A stretch of 14,235 bases of DNA from Candidatus Hodarchaeota archaeon (GCA_016840025.1 JAEOTF010000387.1:1-14235), one strand, 5' to 3'; shown: positions 1-6,926, counted from the stretch's first letter. Numbers and translations: made by a program. The notes: a model not told the origin generated them from the sequence alone.

Positions 1-239
1 AGGAGATACAAAGAAACATCAAAAAAATAATCAGGATAATAGAATAAACAAAGTTCAAGGTTGAAAAATGAAATTCACCTACTTAATTAGATAATGATTT
101 GGTCTCTCTTGTAACTTTTATAAAGTAAGTAATACAATCCTGAATAGCATTGTTCTAGGTGATTTGTGCCTTTTTATTACCTGAACTATTTGGGGATGGG
201 TAAAATGCTTCGGGAGAGCCCTCAAACTTTTCATTTACT
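1..239. other. Left-edge intergenic region, no gene recognised
   Basis: AT-rich sequence with stops in all frames; only spurious short frames are present. A G-rich patch at 192-199 (GGGGATGG) recurs at 8855-8862, upstream of the beta-lactamase promoter, although its distance to the promoter differs (about 40 bases here, about 21 there). This hints that the duplicated upstream block may begin before position 240. No tRNA or repeat array is seen. Confidence 0.5.
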
Positions 240-260
240 CGTTAGGTTTAAAAAGGGGAT
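240..260 (+). promoter_or_regulatory. TATA/BRE promoter core, near-identical to that at 8884-8904
   Basis: A TTTAAAAA box (247-254) is preceded by CGTTAG in the BRE position and followed by GGGGAT. The 21 bases match 8884-8904 at 20 positions. The box lies 55 bases before the ATG at 302, against 52 bases for the copy upstream of the ATG at 8943, so both predict short leaders of about 25-30 nt that contain a Shine-Dalgarno. It probably drives 302-475 and the hydrolase at 503. Confidence 0.6.
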
Positions 261-301
261 TTTTTAACAATCAATTAGGCTATTTAAAGGAGTAAAATCT
301 A

Positions 302-475
302 ATGAATAAGAAACATGGCTCATATGTGGCTTTTGAACCATTAGGCAAGCAATTTGGTATTGATATCCTTGAAAGGTTTCAGCAAGCTAATCTCATTGGA
401 TTAAGGGTCTTCGTTCCAAATTTAGCTCAAATATTGAGGAGAACACAACCAGGGGATAAACACCCTTTCATATAA
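302..475 (+). pseudogene. Truncated beta-lactamase N-terminus relic (57-codon frame)
   Basis: A 57-residue frame starts at an ATG preceded by AAAGGAG at 285-291, about 10 bases upstream. Residues 9-38 align without gaps to residues 10-39 of the hydrolase at 8943: V, F, P, I, N, G and L are identical, including the F-x-P pair and the N-x-x-GL stretch that precedes the first strand of beta-lactamase-type enzymes, and several other positions are conservative. The codons there match at roughly half their bases (hand alignment). After residue 40 the similarity stops and the frame ends 19 residues later, with no SxxK or other catalytic motif. With the shared promoter core this suggests a duplicated and truncated gene start. 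It could still be translated, as a small protein or a leader peptide for the gene 27 bases downstream. The relic reading is inference. Confidence 0.45.
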
Positions 476-502
476 AATCAGGGAAAAAATTGGTAAATAA
501 AA

Positions 503-1525
503 ATGAATGAAATTAAGTTAAGTGGCTCTTATTATGAGATGGGAGTCCAACTTGGTCAAATGCTCAAAAATAAACTTTCTCTTCCCGAAGCAGCCGCTGA
601 AAAACTAGAATGGGCTACAAATTGCGAATCTGCAATGAAAAAATACACTCCAGGACTACTGGACGAACTTCAAGGTTTCGCTGAGGCAGCAAATCTTAAA
701 ACAGAACAACTTAACGCAATCCTGCTCTATGACTGCTCCAATATCCAAAGATATCTTGATCCAATGAATTATCCAAATCGTTGTACTATCTTTGTGATTC
801 TAGGTAAGCATACAGAAAGTGGCTATCCCATTTATGCTCGAAATTATGATTGGATGCTAGAATGTGAAGCTTATTTCCTGATATACCGTCCATTTCCCAC
901 TAACAAACTGCGGAGTGTGGTTTTTACAGATCATTACGTGGGAGGCTTCGGTGGCATTAACGAAGCAGGATTAGCCTGTGGCGTTACAATTGTTCCGTAT
1001 TATAGTGGGGAGTTCAAACCAGGGATACTGACAAATATGGCTGTACGATGGATATTAGACACTTTTGAAAGAACTGAAGAGGCTGTAGATTTTTTAGAAA
1101 CCATTCCTCTTTGTGAAGGCATGCACTACTATATTGCGGACAAAGAAAGTACAATTGCAAGAGTAGAATCATCCCCCGTGAAGGTTTTTACCACATATGC
1201 CGAAGATGAGTTACTTGTTGCGACAAACCACTTTCAATCTAAAGAAATGCAGCATTTACAAAATGAAATATCCGATGACATGGCATGGACCACTTTTACA
1301 CGACTTGAGGGAATAAAAAACTGGTATCAAAGCCAGGAAAAGCCTATAGCAGTTACATCTGTAAAATCAATCTTAAGAGACCATCATTATGGAGTATGTG
1401 ATCATAATGAAGCAGCGAGCGCTGGAACAATTTGGTCTTGGATCGCGTCATTAGGAACTAACAAAGTAGAAATTAGTGTCGGTCAACCTTGTAAAAACGA
1501 TTATAACGCATATTTAGTCAGTTAA
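503..1525 (+). CDS. C45-family Ntn hydrolase (acyl-CoA:6-APA acyltransferase-like)
   Basis: A 340-residue protein of the peptidase C45 / linear-amide C-N hydrolase type, related to acyl-coenzyme A:6-aminopenicillanate acyltransferase and penicillin V/bile-salt acylases. These enzymes self-cleave in front of a cysteine, which becomes the N-terminal nucleophile for amide hydrolysis or acyl transfer. Here Cys94 (NRCTIF) is the likely nucleophile. ARNYDW (112-117) carries the conserved Arg/Asn/Asp, GGFGGINEAGLACG (147-160) the usual Gly-rich strand pair, and TNHF (241-244) the late conserved Asn. About 93 residues precede the cysteine, similar to the propeptide of the fungal enzyme. No signal peptide is seen, so it is probably cytoplasmic. 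An in-frame stop lies 3 codons upstream, which makes 503 the first possible ATG; the Shine-Dalgarno is weak. It probably shares the promoter at 240 with the short frame. The natural substrate (N-acyl amino acid, peptide or lactone) cannot be told from sequence. Confidence 0.82.
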   Translation: MNEIKLSGSYYEMGVQLGQMLKNKLSLPEAAAEKLEWATNCESAMKKYTPGLLDELQGFAEAANLKTEQLNAILLYDCSNIQRYLDPMNYPNRCTIFVILGKHTESGYPIYARNYDWMLECEAYFLIYRPFPTNKLRSVVFTDHYVGGFGGINEAGLACGVTIVPYYSGEFKPGILTNMAVRWILDTFERTEEAVDFLETIPLCEGMHYYIADKESTIARVESSPVKVFTTYAEDELLVATNHFQSKEMQHLQNEISDDMAWTTFTRLEGIKNWYQSQEKPIAVTSVKSILRDHHYGVCDHNEAASAGTIWSWIASLGTNKVEISVGQPCKNDYNAYLVS

Positions 1526-1562
1526 AGAAGAAAAAAGAATGGAAGAAGGTTAATCAACAGCG
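1526..1562 (-). terminator. Pyrimidine-rich tract between convergent genes
   Basis: The short spacer between the convergent stops is purine-rich on plus and therefore T-rich on minus, with a run of six T. Archaeal termination commonly uses such U-rich tracts without a hairpin, so this may end the surface-protein transcript. Weak evidence. Confidence 0.3.
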
Positions 1563-2216
1563 TTATCCTTTAATAGTTTTTTTTCTCCTTTTTTGCCTGA
1601 TTACAGTTATTGTGACCAAAAGGAGGGTTGTAGTGATAGTAATAATCAAAGTTTGTACCGTGTATTCACTAATAGCGTCTCCTGTCAAGGTAGCGTTATC
1701 AACATAAGCTATATCCATGTAATCTTTATTTTCTACAGAAAAAGCACATCTTACTCTGGTAGCGTTAGCTGGAACACTCCCTGTTGTTGAAACCTGCTGA
1801 TAATCTAATGAACCGTTTACCAAGCTGCTATAACTATCCTGTCCTATCAGACGACTACTACCGTTAAAGAACCACAAACTCGCCTGTGCTTGATAGTTGT
1901 TCGCATTAGCTCCGTCAACCTTGTAATAAAAGGCAAAAGTAATTGTTTTTCCTTCCATAGCGGGAGTAAGATCGACAAACTGGTAAAGAGCAATATTTGA
2001 TTTGATACCTGTATAATTGCTTTGAACACATTTTCCTGTTATGCTCTCGGTATCGTTCATAGCAACGACATCTTCTCCAATATTTGTCCAATAGTCTGGA
2101 ACATCTCCTGTCCATGACTCAAAATCATTATTTTCTAAATCTCCTGCTGCTGCAGCAGCTGATGTTACCCCTGTTGCAATGATTGTGAGGGCTATTGTCA
2201 TTACTAATCTTTTCAT
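1563..2216 (-). CDS. Secreted, C-terminally anchored surface protein (paralogue of 8067-8687)
   Basis: A 217-residue exported protein. Residues 1-24 form a signal peptide (basic MKR, hydrophobic core, Ala-rich cleavage region). A motif NDFESWTG..PDYW follows (30-43), then a beta-rich domain of about 130 residues with the look of a galactose-binding or carbohydrate-binding jelly roll, ending in a Y/I-D-x-A strand (about 170-175). Residues 186-206 are a hydrophobic TM segment, followed by a stop-transfer tail of seven Lys/Arg within nine residues. Several N-x-S/T sequons suggest glycosylation. The start is the ATG at 2216 because GAGGTG (2229-2224) sits 7 bases upstream; an ATG at 2219 and a TTG at 2222 are also in frame but too close. 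Architecture and motif match the protein at 8067, which defines a family. No enzymatic motif is visible; ligand binding is a guess. Confidence 0.75.
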   Translation of the reverse strand: MKRLVMTIALTIIATGVTSAAAAAGDLENNDFESWTGDVPDYWTNIGEDVVAMNDTESITGKCVQSNYTGIKSNIALYQFVDLTPAMEGKTITFAFYYKVDGANANNYQAQASLWFFNGSSRLIGQDSYSSLVNGSLDYQQVSTTGSVPANATRVRCAFSVENKDYMDIAYVDNATLTGDAISEYTVQTLIITITTTLLLVTITVIRQKRRKKTIKG

Positions 2217-2222
2217 CATCAA

Positions 2223-2230
2223 CCACCTCT
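2223..2230 (-). promoter_or_regulatory. Strong Shine-Dalgarno deciding the surface-protein start
   Basis: The minus strand reads AGAGGTGG, matching the anti-SD core GGAGGTG. The spacing favours the ATG at 2216 over the in-frame ATG at 2219 and TTG at 2222. Confidence 0.65.
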
Positions 2231-2249
2231 ATTCGGTATTAAAATTCTA

Positions 2250-2264
2250 AATAATTTAATATTT
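2250..2264 (-). promoter_or_regulatory. TATA-like box for the surface protein
   Basis: The minus strand reads AAATATTAAATTATT after a purine-rich AAAGGG, a BRE/TATA arrangement. Its centre is about 40 bases before the ATG at 2216, leaving a leader of about 16 nt that just includes the Shine-Dalgarno. It indicates transcription independent of the DRG gene 78 bases upstream. Confidence 0.45.
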
Positions 2265-2294
2265 CCCTTTCTATTAGTCTTTTTCTTTATTCCT

Positions 2295-3413
2295 TCATTT
2301 TGCTAAGATAATTCTTAGTACGTCAGAGTCCTGTAATTTATGACTTAAACCCACCTTTTGTCCAGGAAATTTCGCTGATGTTCCCCAAATATTCGCATAA
2401 CGAAAATCTTCTTTGAATCGTTTATGGAGTTTTAAACAAATATCTTTTACTGTTACGCCTTTTTTTACTATTATTGGTTCATCCATATCTGCTTCTTTCA
2501 TACCCGGCTTTCTTAGATATATTCGCATCAATTCAATCCGTTCCAAAATGATTTCTTTAAGTTCTTCCAGTCCTTGCTTTTCTTCTGCAGATATCGGGAT
2601 TATTTGTCTTTCAAGCATTCTTTGAAGTTCTTCCAGCTGCTGTAGACTGATTAAATCGACTTTATTTACAACAACTAAAGAGGGCAGATAAATTCGATTT
2701 CCAGCAACAAAATCGATTACTTGGTCAATTCCTAGATTCTTTTCATATAAAAAAACATCGGCATTATGAATTCTATATGTTCTTAGAACATTAGCGATTT
2801 CTTCGGTTGTTGTTTTACTGGGAAATCCTGTTACAAGAATTCCTCCTTTTTCGCGTCGTTTTAATCTAATATTAGGAGGTTTTTGATCCAAACGAATATT
2901 TGCATCATATAGCTCTTTTAAAATAATGTTTAGATGCTCAGGTCGTGCTGGATCGAGTATTATAATTATTAAATCGGCATTTCGCACACTAGAAAAGACT
3001 GCACGCCCTCGTCCACGACCTGTGGCTCCACCCTCGATTACTCCTGGAAGATCTAGGATTTGAATTTTTGCACCTTGATATTTACCGTTATATTCCATCA
3101 TTCCTGGAATTACATCGAGTGTAGTGAATTCATAAGCTGCCACTTTACTTTCTTTATTCGTAATCGCATTGAGCAAAGTAGACTTCCCCACTGACGGAAA
3201 ACCGAGTAAAATAACAGTTGCATCCCCATGCTTCTTTACTGCAAAACCCGCACCTTTCTTCCTTGATAACACTGCCCTTTCTACCAATTCTGATCGTAAC
3301 TGCGCTAAGCGTGCCTTTAAGGTTGCAAAATGTCCTTGCGTCGCCTTATTATATTTCATCTTCCCCAATTCGGCTTCTATCTCTACTATTCGTTCCTCAA
3401 TTTTCTCGGACAT
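2295..3413 (-). CDS. drg: DRG-family GTPase with TGS domain
   Basis: A 372-residue GTPase of the OBG-HflX superfamily, DRG branch (eukaryotic DRG1/DRG2 and archaeal counterparts, usually about 365-370 residues). DRG proteins bind ribosomes and assist translation; in eukaryotes they work with DFRP partners. The N-terminal helical region (1-48) has the family signature NKATxxHxxxLKARLAxLR. G1 is GFPSVGKST (71-79), G2 the FTT at 96-98, G3 DLPGVIEGGATGRGRG (121-136), G4 NKVD (250-253) and G5 SAEE (275-278). The S5D2-like insert lies between G3 and G4. The TGS domain (about 299-371) ends in the usual DSDVLRI strand. All motifs are intact and length is normal. The ATG at 3413 gives the canonical N-terminus. 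No Shine-Dalgarno precedes it, so it may be leaderless or SD-independent. Confidence 0.95.
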   Translation of the reverse strand: MSEKIEERIVEIEAELGKMKYNKATQGHFATLKARLAQLRSELVERAVLSRKKGAGFAVKKHGDATVILLGFPSVGKSTLLNAITNKESKVAAYEFTTLDVIPGMMEYNGKYQGAKIQILDLPGVIEGGATGRGRGRAVFSSVRNADLIIIILDPARPEHLNIILKELYDANIRLDQKPPNIRLKRREKGGILVTGFPSKTTTEEIANVLRTYRIHNADVFLYEKNLGIDQVIDFVAGNRIYLPSLVVVNKVDLISLQQLEELQRMLERQIIPISAEEKQGLEELKEIILERIELMRIYLRKPGMKEADMDEPIIVKKGVTVKDICLKLHKRFKEDFRYANIWGTSAKFPGQKVGLSHKLQDSDVLRIILAK

Positions 3414-3922
3414 TATTTAATCCACAAAACCTGGTTGGACAAACGTTATCAACTTTAGGAATGAGTTCTATCGTGTTTTCATTCAAGTCGATTAAGTTTT
3501 GTTTTATATAATTTTAGTTTTAAATTAACCAATTCTTTTACAGGGGGACGGCTAACTTAGCCCTCTTTCAATTATTGTATGCCTGTACTCTCATTATTCG
3601 AACGCTATATTCGCAAAGAGATCTATTTTTTCTTTTTTTAACTCACCCCTCTCATTTTGATCTACGATTGGCTGATTATTAATTTTCAACAATATTTAAA
3701 TAGGAAATGTTTTCTTTTTAATTCAAAAACAGCTTAAAGAATAAAAATGAATGAAGTATTTAGGAAGGGCCTGATTTCTAAATATTTTAGGACAGTCTTA
3801 TGTAGAAATGTAGTTTGATCCATTATTTTCACTGGATTGAAATAACCAGGTTCGATTTCAACTATATCGAAAATACGATCTTACTTTTTCTCTGTATTAA
3901 ACAAACAAATTCAAAAAAACTG
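3414..3922. other. Long AT-rich divergent spacer (DRG / helicase)
   Basis: About 500 bases separate the divergent DRG and helicase starts. No convincing gene is present; the short open frame that extends the helicase upstream has non-protein-like composition. Contents: a 13-base palindrome at 3550-3562, a TATA-like ATATTTAAATAGG at 3692-3704, and AT-rich sequence to the helicase ATG. If that box is used, the helicase mRNA has a leader of about 200 nt. Confidence 0.5.
3550..3562. repeat. Perfect 13-base palindrome
   Basis: GGCTAA-C-TTAGCC is unusually G+C-rich for this spacer. The 1-base centre is too short for an RNA hairpin loop, so a dimeric-protein site is likelier than a terminator. It lies about 140 bases upstream of the DRG start. 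Function not known. Confidence 0.4.
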
Positions 3923-5071
3923 ATGAACATGACAGTACAATTAAACTTTGTAGATTTAAATCTAGATAAATCTATTGAAAAAACTATCAACAAAATGGGC
4001 TTTCAAGAACCCACCTTAATCCAACAGAAATGCATTCCCCTAATTTCTAAAGGAAAAGATGTTATTGGGGAAGCTAAAACTGGTTCAGGAAAAACTGCAG
4101 CATTCGGTTTTCCAATTATTCAAAAAATACTTCCTAAAAAGAGAAGACAAGTCTTAATAATAACACCAACAAGAGAATTATGCCTCCAGGTGAGCTCGGA
4201 TTTAAGAATATACGCTCAATACACACCCCTCAAAATTGTCACTATCCATGGTGGTGTGTCATATAACCCTCAGTTAGATGGATTACAAAAAGCCGAAATT
4301 GTTGTAGCTACTCCCGGGCGTTTATTGGATATAATGAAAAATTATAGAATCTCTTTTCCGAATTTAACCACTTTGGTCATTGATGAAGCCGACAATTTGT
4401 TCGATATGGGCTTTTTACCCGATATGAAGCGTATAATTAGACAATTACCACGTAAACGCCAAACCTTGCTCTTTAGCGCTACTATTCCTGAAAATTTATT
4501 GAGGTTGATGAATCCCTTTTTATCAACACCTAAAATCGTTCGTATTGATTCATTTGTTGAAGAGCATTTGCTAAAACAGGGTTATATTCAAGTTAGCGGA
4601 AGAGATAAAGAATCTTTGTTGATTCATCTCTTAAATTCTGAAAATGTTAAGAAAGCCATTGTCTTTTGCGCAACTCGCCATGGAACTATGAGATTGACAA
4701 AAACCTTGAAAAAGCATGTTCAAGCTCATGTAAAAATGATTCATGGTGGAATGAGCCAAGCCAAACGAACACAAACAATTGCAGCATTAGAAAAAGGGCA
4801 TGTTAATATTCTTGTAGCAACCGACGTTGCATCAAGAGGGCTGGATATCTCGAACATCACAAATATATATAATTTTGACCTTCCTAGAACCAAAGAAGGA
4901 TATATTCATCGAATAGGGCGAACTGCACGCGCTGGTAAGAAGGGATTCGCCATTACTTTATTTGATCATCAGGAAGCACGGCTTTTTAATAAAATTATAG
5001 GAAATCAAAATGTAGAACCCTTACATTATCCAAGATTTAAAAGAATTGCAGTGACAGGAAGATATTATTGA
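3923..5071 (+). CDS. DEAD-box ATP-dependent RNA helicase
   Basis: A 382-residue two-RecA-domain helicase that unwinds or remodels RNA with ATP. Numbered from the ATG at 3923: Q motif with upstream Phe and GFQEPTLIQQ (26-35), motif I AKTGSGKT (51-58), Ia PTREL (82-86), GG (110-111), Ib TPGR (130-133), II DEAD (154-157), III SAT (185-187), IV IVFCAT (246-251), V ATDVASRGLDI (299-309), VI HRIGRTARAG (329-338). The tail after motif VI is about 44 residues, so this is a minimal core close to the RhlE/DeaD/eIF4A type. The frame is open back to a TTG at 3815, but those 36 codons look untranslated. ATGs at 3923 or 3929 put the Q motif at the usual distance. Neither has a good Shine-Dalgarno. A strong hairpin follows the stop. 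Likely role: RNA folding, ribosome assembly or mRNA turnover. Confidence 0.93.
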   Translation: MNMTVQLNFVDLNLDKSIEKTINKMGFQEPTLIQQKCIPLISKGKDVIGEAKTGSGKTAAFGFPIIQKILPKKRRQVLIITPTRELCLQVSSDLRIYAQYTPLKIVTIHGGVSYNPQLDGLQKAEIVVATPGRLLDIMKNYRISFPNLTTLVIDEADNLFDMGFLPDMKRIIRQLPRKRQTLLFSATIPENLLRLMNPFLSTPKIVRIDSFVEEHLLKQGYIQVSGRDKESLLIHLLNSENVKKAIVFCATRHGTMRLTKTLKKHVQAHVKMIHGGMSQAKRTQTIAALEKGHVNILVATDVASRGLDISNITNIYNFDLPRTKEGYIHRIGRTARAGKKGFAITLFDHQEARLFNKIIGNQNVEPLHYPRFKRIAVTGRYY

Positions 5072-5073
5072 AT

Positions 5074-5086
5074 TTAAAACCGATAA
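5074..5086 (+). repeat. 13-base direct repeat, copy 1
   Basis: TTAAAACCGATAA occurs here and again at 5178-5190, about 100 bases on, flanking the helicase terminator hairpin. Function not known; it may be chance or a small duplication. Confidence 0.35.
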
Positions 5087-5141
5087 TTCTTATAATCTAA
5101 AAATAAGGGAGAGATTTTTCGATTATAAGAATTGATTTTTT
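5085..5141 (+). terminator. Hairpin plus T-runs after the helicase
   Basis: AATTCTTATAATC (5085-5097) pairs perfectly with 5121-5133 (13 bp). After a single mismatch, AAAAAT (5099-5104) pairs with 5114-5119 (6 bp) around a 9-base loop. T-runs follow at 5136-5141 and 5143-5147. It begins 13 bases after the stop, which suits an intrinsic terminator or an mRNA 3'-end stabilising stem. Confidence 0.65.
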
Positions 5142-5177
5142 GTTTTTAGCGGAAAGGAAGTCCCTCAAGAGCAGCTG

Positions 5178-5190
5178 TTAAAACCGATAA
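5178..5190 (+). repeat. 13-base direct repeat, copy 2
   Basis: Second exact copy of the 13-mer at 5074-5086, here just downstream of the hairpin, in a spacer with no gene. Confidence 0.35.
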
Positions 5191-5282
5191 CCTGTTCACA
5201 ATAGAGTTAGTGCTCTAAAATTTAGTTTTATTATTGCTGTAAAATTATTGTCAAAATTAATAGAAAAAAAAGAAAGAATATT

Positions 5283-5309
5283 GTGATTCGTAGTTATTGG
5301 TCGAATCAC
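5283..5309 (-). terminator. Hairpin after the histone gene
   Basis: GTGATTCG (5283-5290) and CGAATCAC (5302-5309) form a perfect 8-bp stem with an 11-base loop. On the minus strand it lies 11 bases past the histone stop and is followed by a T-rich tract containing eight T. The plus side also has a T-rich tract, so it may work in both directions. Confidence 0.6.
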
Positions 5310-5320
5310 GTTTCTTTTAC

Positions 5321-5566
5321 TTATTTCTGGGAGGCGAGTTTGATGTCGCTCTCTTTAACGGTCTTACGACCATTGTGACGAGCTAGTTCAACTGCGTATT
5401 TCGCAATTTCCATTCCGCGATTGGTCAAAACTTCATTTAACCTTTTAATCGCGTCTGCGCTTACTCGCTGTGCTCCAACGCCTTTAATAAGTTTTTCAAC
5501 TCGAGCGTTTGCAAAACCTTCTTTTTTTGCCATATGTTTCACATCATTTCTTGATATTTTCCCCAT
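5321..5566 (-). CDS. Archaeal histone (histone-fold DNA-binding protein)
   Basis: An 81-residue histone-fold protein of the HMfB/HTa-type family that dimerises and wraps DNA into archaeal nucleosome-like fibres. The fold covers about residues 19-81: helix 1 (RVEKLIKGVGAQRVS), helix 2 (ADAIKRLNEVLTNRGMEIAKYAVELARHNG), loop RKTVK with the conserved Arg-Lys-Thr, and helix 3 (ESDIKLASQK). The RVS and RHxGRKT signatures match canonical archaeal histones. With the ATG at 5566 it carries a basic N-terminal extension of about 15-18 residues beyond the usual 66-70-residue size; an in-frame ATG at 5533 would give 70 residues. No Shine-Dalgarno precedes either ATG, and the TATA box sits about 20 bases from 5566, so the start is unsettled. 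Alone on its transcript, ended by the hairpin at 5283. Confidence 0.92.
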   Translation of the reverse strand: MGKISRNDVKHMAKKEGFANARVEKLIKGVGAQRVSADAIKRLNEVLTNRGMEIAKYAVELARHNGRKTVKESDIKLASQK

Positions 5567-5582
5567 ACTAAATTATCATTCT

Positions 5583-5590
5583 TATTTAAA
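5583..5590 (-). promoter_or_regulatory. TATA box of the histone gene
   Basis: The minus strand reads TTTAAATA after GCGTAAGG (BRE-like). Its centre is about 20 bases upstream of the ATG at 5566 and about 53 from the in-frame ATG at 5533. Archaeal boxes usually centre about 26 bases before the start site, so transcription could begin at or just inside the first ATG. This is the main reason to doubt the longer start. Confidence 0.55.
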
Positions 5591-6041
5591 CCTTACGCTT
5601 TTTCTAATGATAGGTATGTCGTCACCTAATCATGAACTTCAAATCTATTATACAGTTTGGAAGGTTATGAGATTACCTGTTAAAAAATAAAATTTCTCTT
5701 GTTTAGCTACTGTGACAACACCTTAGATGAAAATTATCCTCAAATGTGGAAGAAAGAAAGATAGAACATATATAAGACCACTTAACCAATATTTGTTGAT
5801 AGAATTAACCAGTTAAACACCAATACAGGAGTTTCCCACGTCTATCCCAATACTCGTAACTATATTCACCAGATATATACTCTAGCTGTTAAGATAATTT
5901 AGTCTTTATTCTCCAACATGTGTTATTGACGATTTTTGTTATCTTGATCAGTTAACTCCAGTCCATCTGCTCTTGATTAAAATCTAGAAACAATATCCGA
6001 AATGATTATTTTGGATAATCCCACTTCATTTGCAATTGCAA
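5591..6041. other. Gene-free stretch between histone and GNAT genes
   Basis: No complete gene is supported. Visible items: a strong TATA-like ACATATATAAG (5767-5777) without a downstream ORF, so an untranslated transcript is possible but unproven; a 12-base palindrome TTAACCAGTTAA (5805-5816); and on the minus strand at 5980-6045 a 22-codon stretch resembling a helix-turn-helix (ANEVGLSK..ISDIV) that runs straight into a stop. It may be decayed coding sequence. Confidence 0.4.
6030..6041. repeat. 12-base palindrome TTGCAATTGCAA
   Basis: A perfect palindrome immediately after the GNAT stop codon (6042-6044). No loop is available, so it is not a classical terminator. It may be chance in AT-rich DNA. 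Confidence 0.3.
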
Positions 6042-6926
6042 TTAGATTTTTTTCTCAAAATTAACATTCGAGGCTATATAATTAAAACCTAGTGAGGCAT
6101 ATTTCTTGCATAGCGGGTGATCTGATGTCAGGTGTGTAAAGAACATTAATAGTTTCTTAATTCCTTGATTTTTAGCATCACTAGTGAGTGCAGACAACAG
6201 CTGTTTCAAATAACTTATTTCTTTGTCATACATGACACTTAACATTCCTATTGTAGGTACAACTGGATTTTTCATCACTGCTCCCGTAGCAACAATATTT
6301 TCTTGATCTCGAAGCACATAATAGGCTAAATTTTGGTCACTAATGGAAATAGCACGTAAGTAGTTCTTCACATCTTCTTCAGGAAGTCCGTACTCGGTTA
6401 CAAAAATATTTGCACAGTCATCTAGGTCTTTATCGGGATCAAAAGAAGATTTATCCTTTACCTCATCCCTAAAATCAACAGAACGGACATCAATGCCATA
6501 AAGAACCCCCATTTCTTCCACTTGTTTATACCCCCATTTTTTTCCCCACTCTGGCGATCCTCCCCGAAGTCCAAATGAAGACTGCACAACATGTACGTTT
6601 TTAGACTTTAGAATTTCTATGGCTCGTTCAAATAACACTTCAATTGCGTCCTTATACTCTGGGAGAACAGTAGGGAATGCTAATCTTGCTCGTACAATTC
6701 CATCTTCCCCTTTCCCAATTATTTGGGATGTAATAAAACCAACCATCTGATTTTTAGAGTTAAAGTAGAATAATAGCGTTTCTGGATCAAAACCCTCTTG
6801 AGCGAATTCTTCTCTTAGTTGATCGGCAGTGTTTTGCCAAGGAAGTGCCCAATTAGCGGCAATTCCTATTTGAACTTGGTCATTTTCAAATCCCTCTTGA
6901 TAGTGTTTAATTGTGTACTTTGTCAT
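6042..6926 (-). CDS. Tandem GNAT-fold acetyltransferase-like protein
   Basis: A 294-residue protein that appears to hold two GNAT (GCN5-related N-acetyltransferase) folds. The N-terminal half (about 1-150) shows a GNAT-like core: strand ETLLFYFNSKNQMVGFI (49-65), helix ending KSKNVHVVQ, then EWGKKWGYKQVEEMGVLYG (126-144), the typical F/W-GY-K beta5-beta6 ending. The C-terminal half repeats this: AYYVLRDQENIVATGAV (201-217), a strand at 226-233, AKNQGIKKLLMFFT (251-264) and YASLGFNYI (276-284). Neither half has a clear Q/R-x-x-G-x-G/A acetyl-CoA loop, so one or both may be inactive or atypical. Substrate unknown. The ATG at 6926 is chosen because GGTGA (6936-6932) lies 5 bases upstream; a GTG at 6935 lies inside that site. 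Divergent from the gene at 7057; monocistronic. Confidence 0.68.
   Translation of the reverse strand: MTKYTIKHYQEGFENDQVQIGIAANWALPWQNTADQLREEFAQEGFDPETLLFYFNSKNQMVGFITSQIIGKGEDGIVRARLAFPTVLPEYKDAIEVLFERAIEILKSKNVHVVQSSFGLRGGSPEWGKKWGYKQVEEMGVLYGIDVRSVDFRDEVKDKSSFDPDKDLDDCANIFVTEYGLPEEDVKNYLRAISISDQNLAYYVLRDQENIVATGAVMKNPVVPTIGMLSVMYDKEISYLKQLLSALTSDAKNQGIKKLLMFFTHLTSDHPLCKKYASLGFNYIASNVNFEKKI

Noticed and set aside
121..234. 37-codon minus-strand frame near the left edge
   Set aside because: No Shine-Dalgarno, no recognisable domain, and chance frames of this length are common.
3169..3511. Two plus-strand frames overlapping the DRG gene start
   Set aside because: Shadows of the DRG coding sequence; no domain and no conserved start.
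3747..3818. 23-codon frame in the helicase leader
   Set aside because: Too short and without a ribosome binding site; could be an upstream ORF but nothing supports it.
3815..3922. 36-codon upstream extension of the helicase from a TTG
   Set aside because: Composition is unlike protein, it adds no known domain, and the ATGs at 3923/3929 place the Q motif normally.
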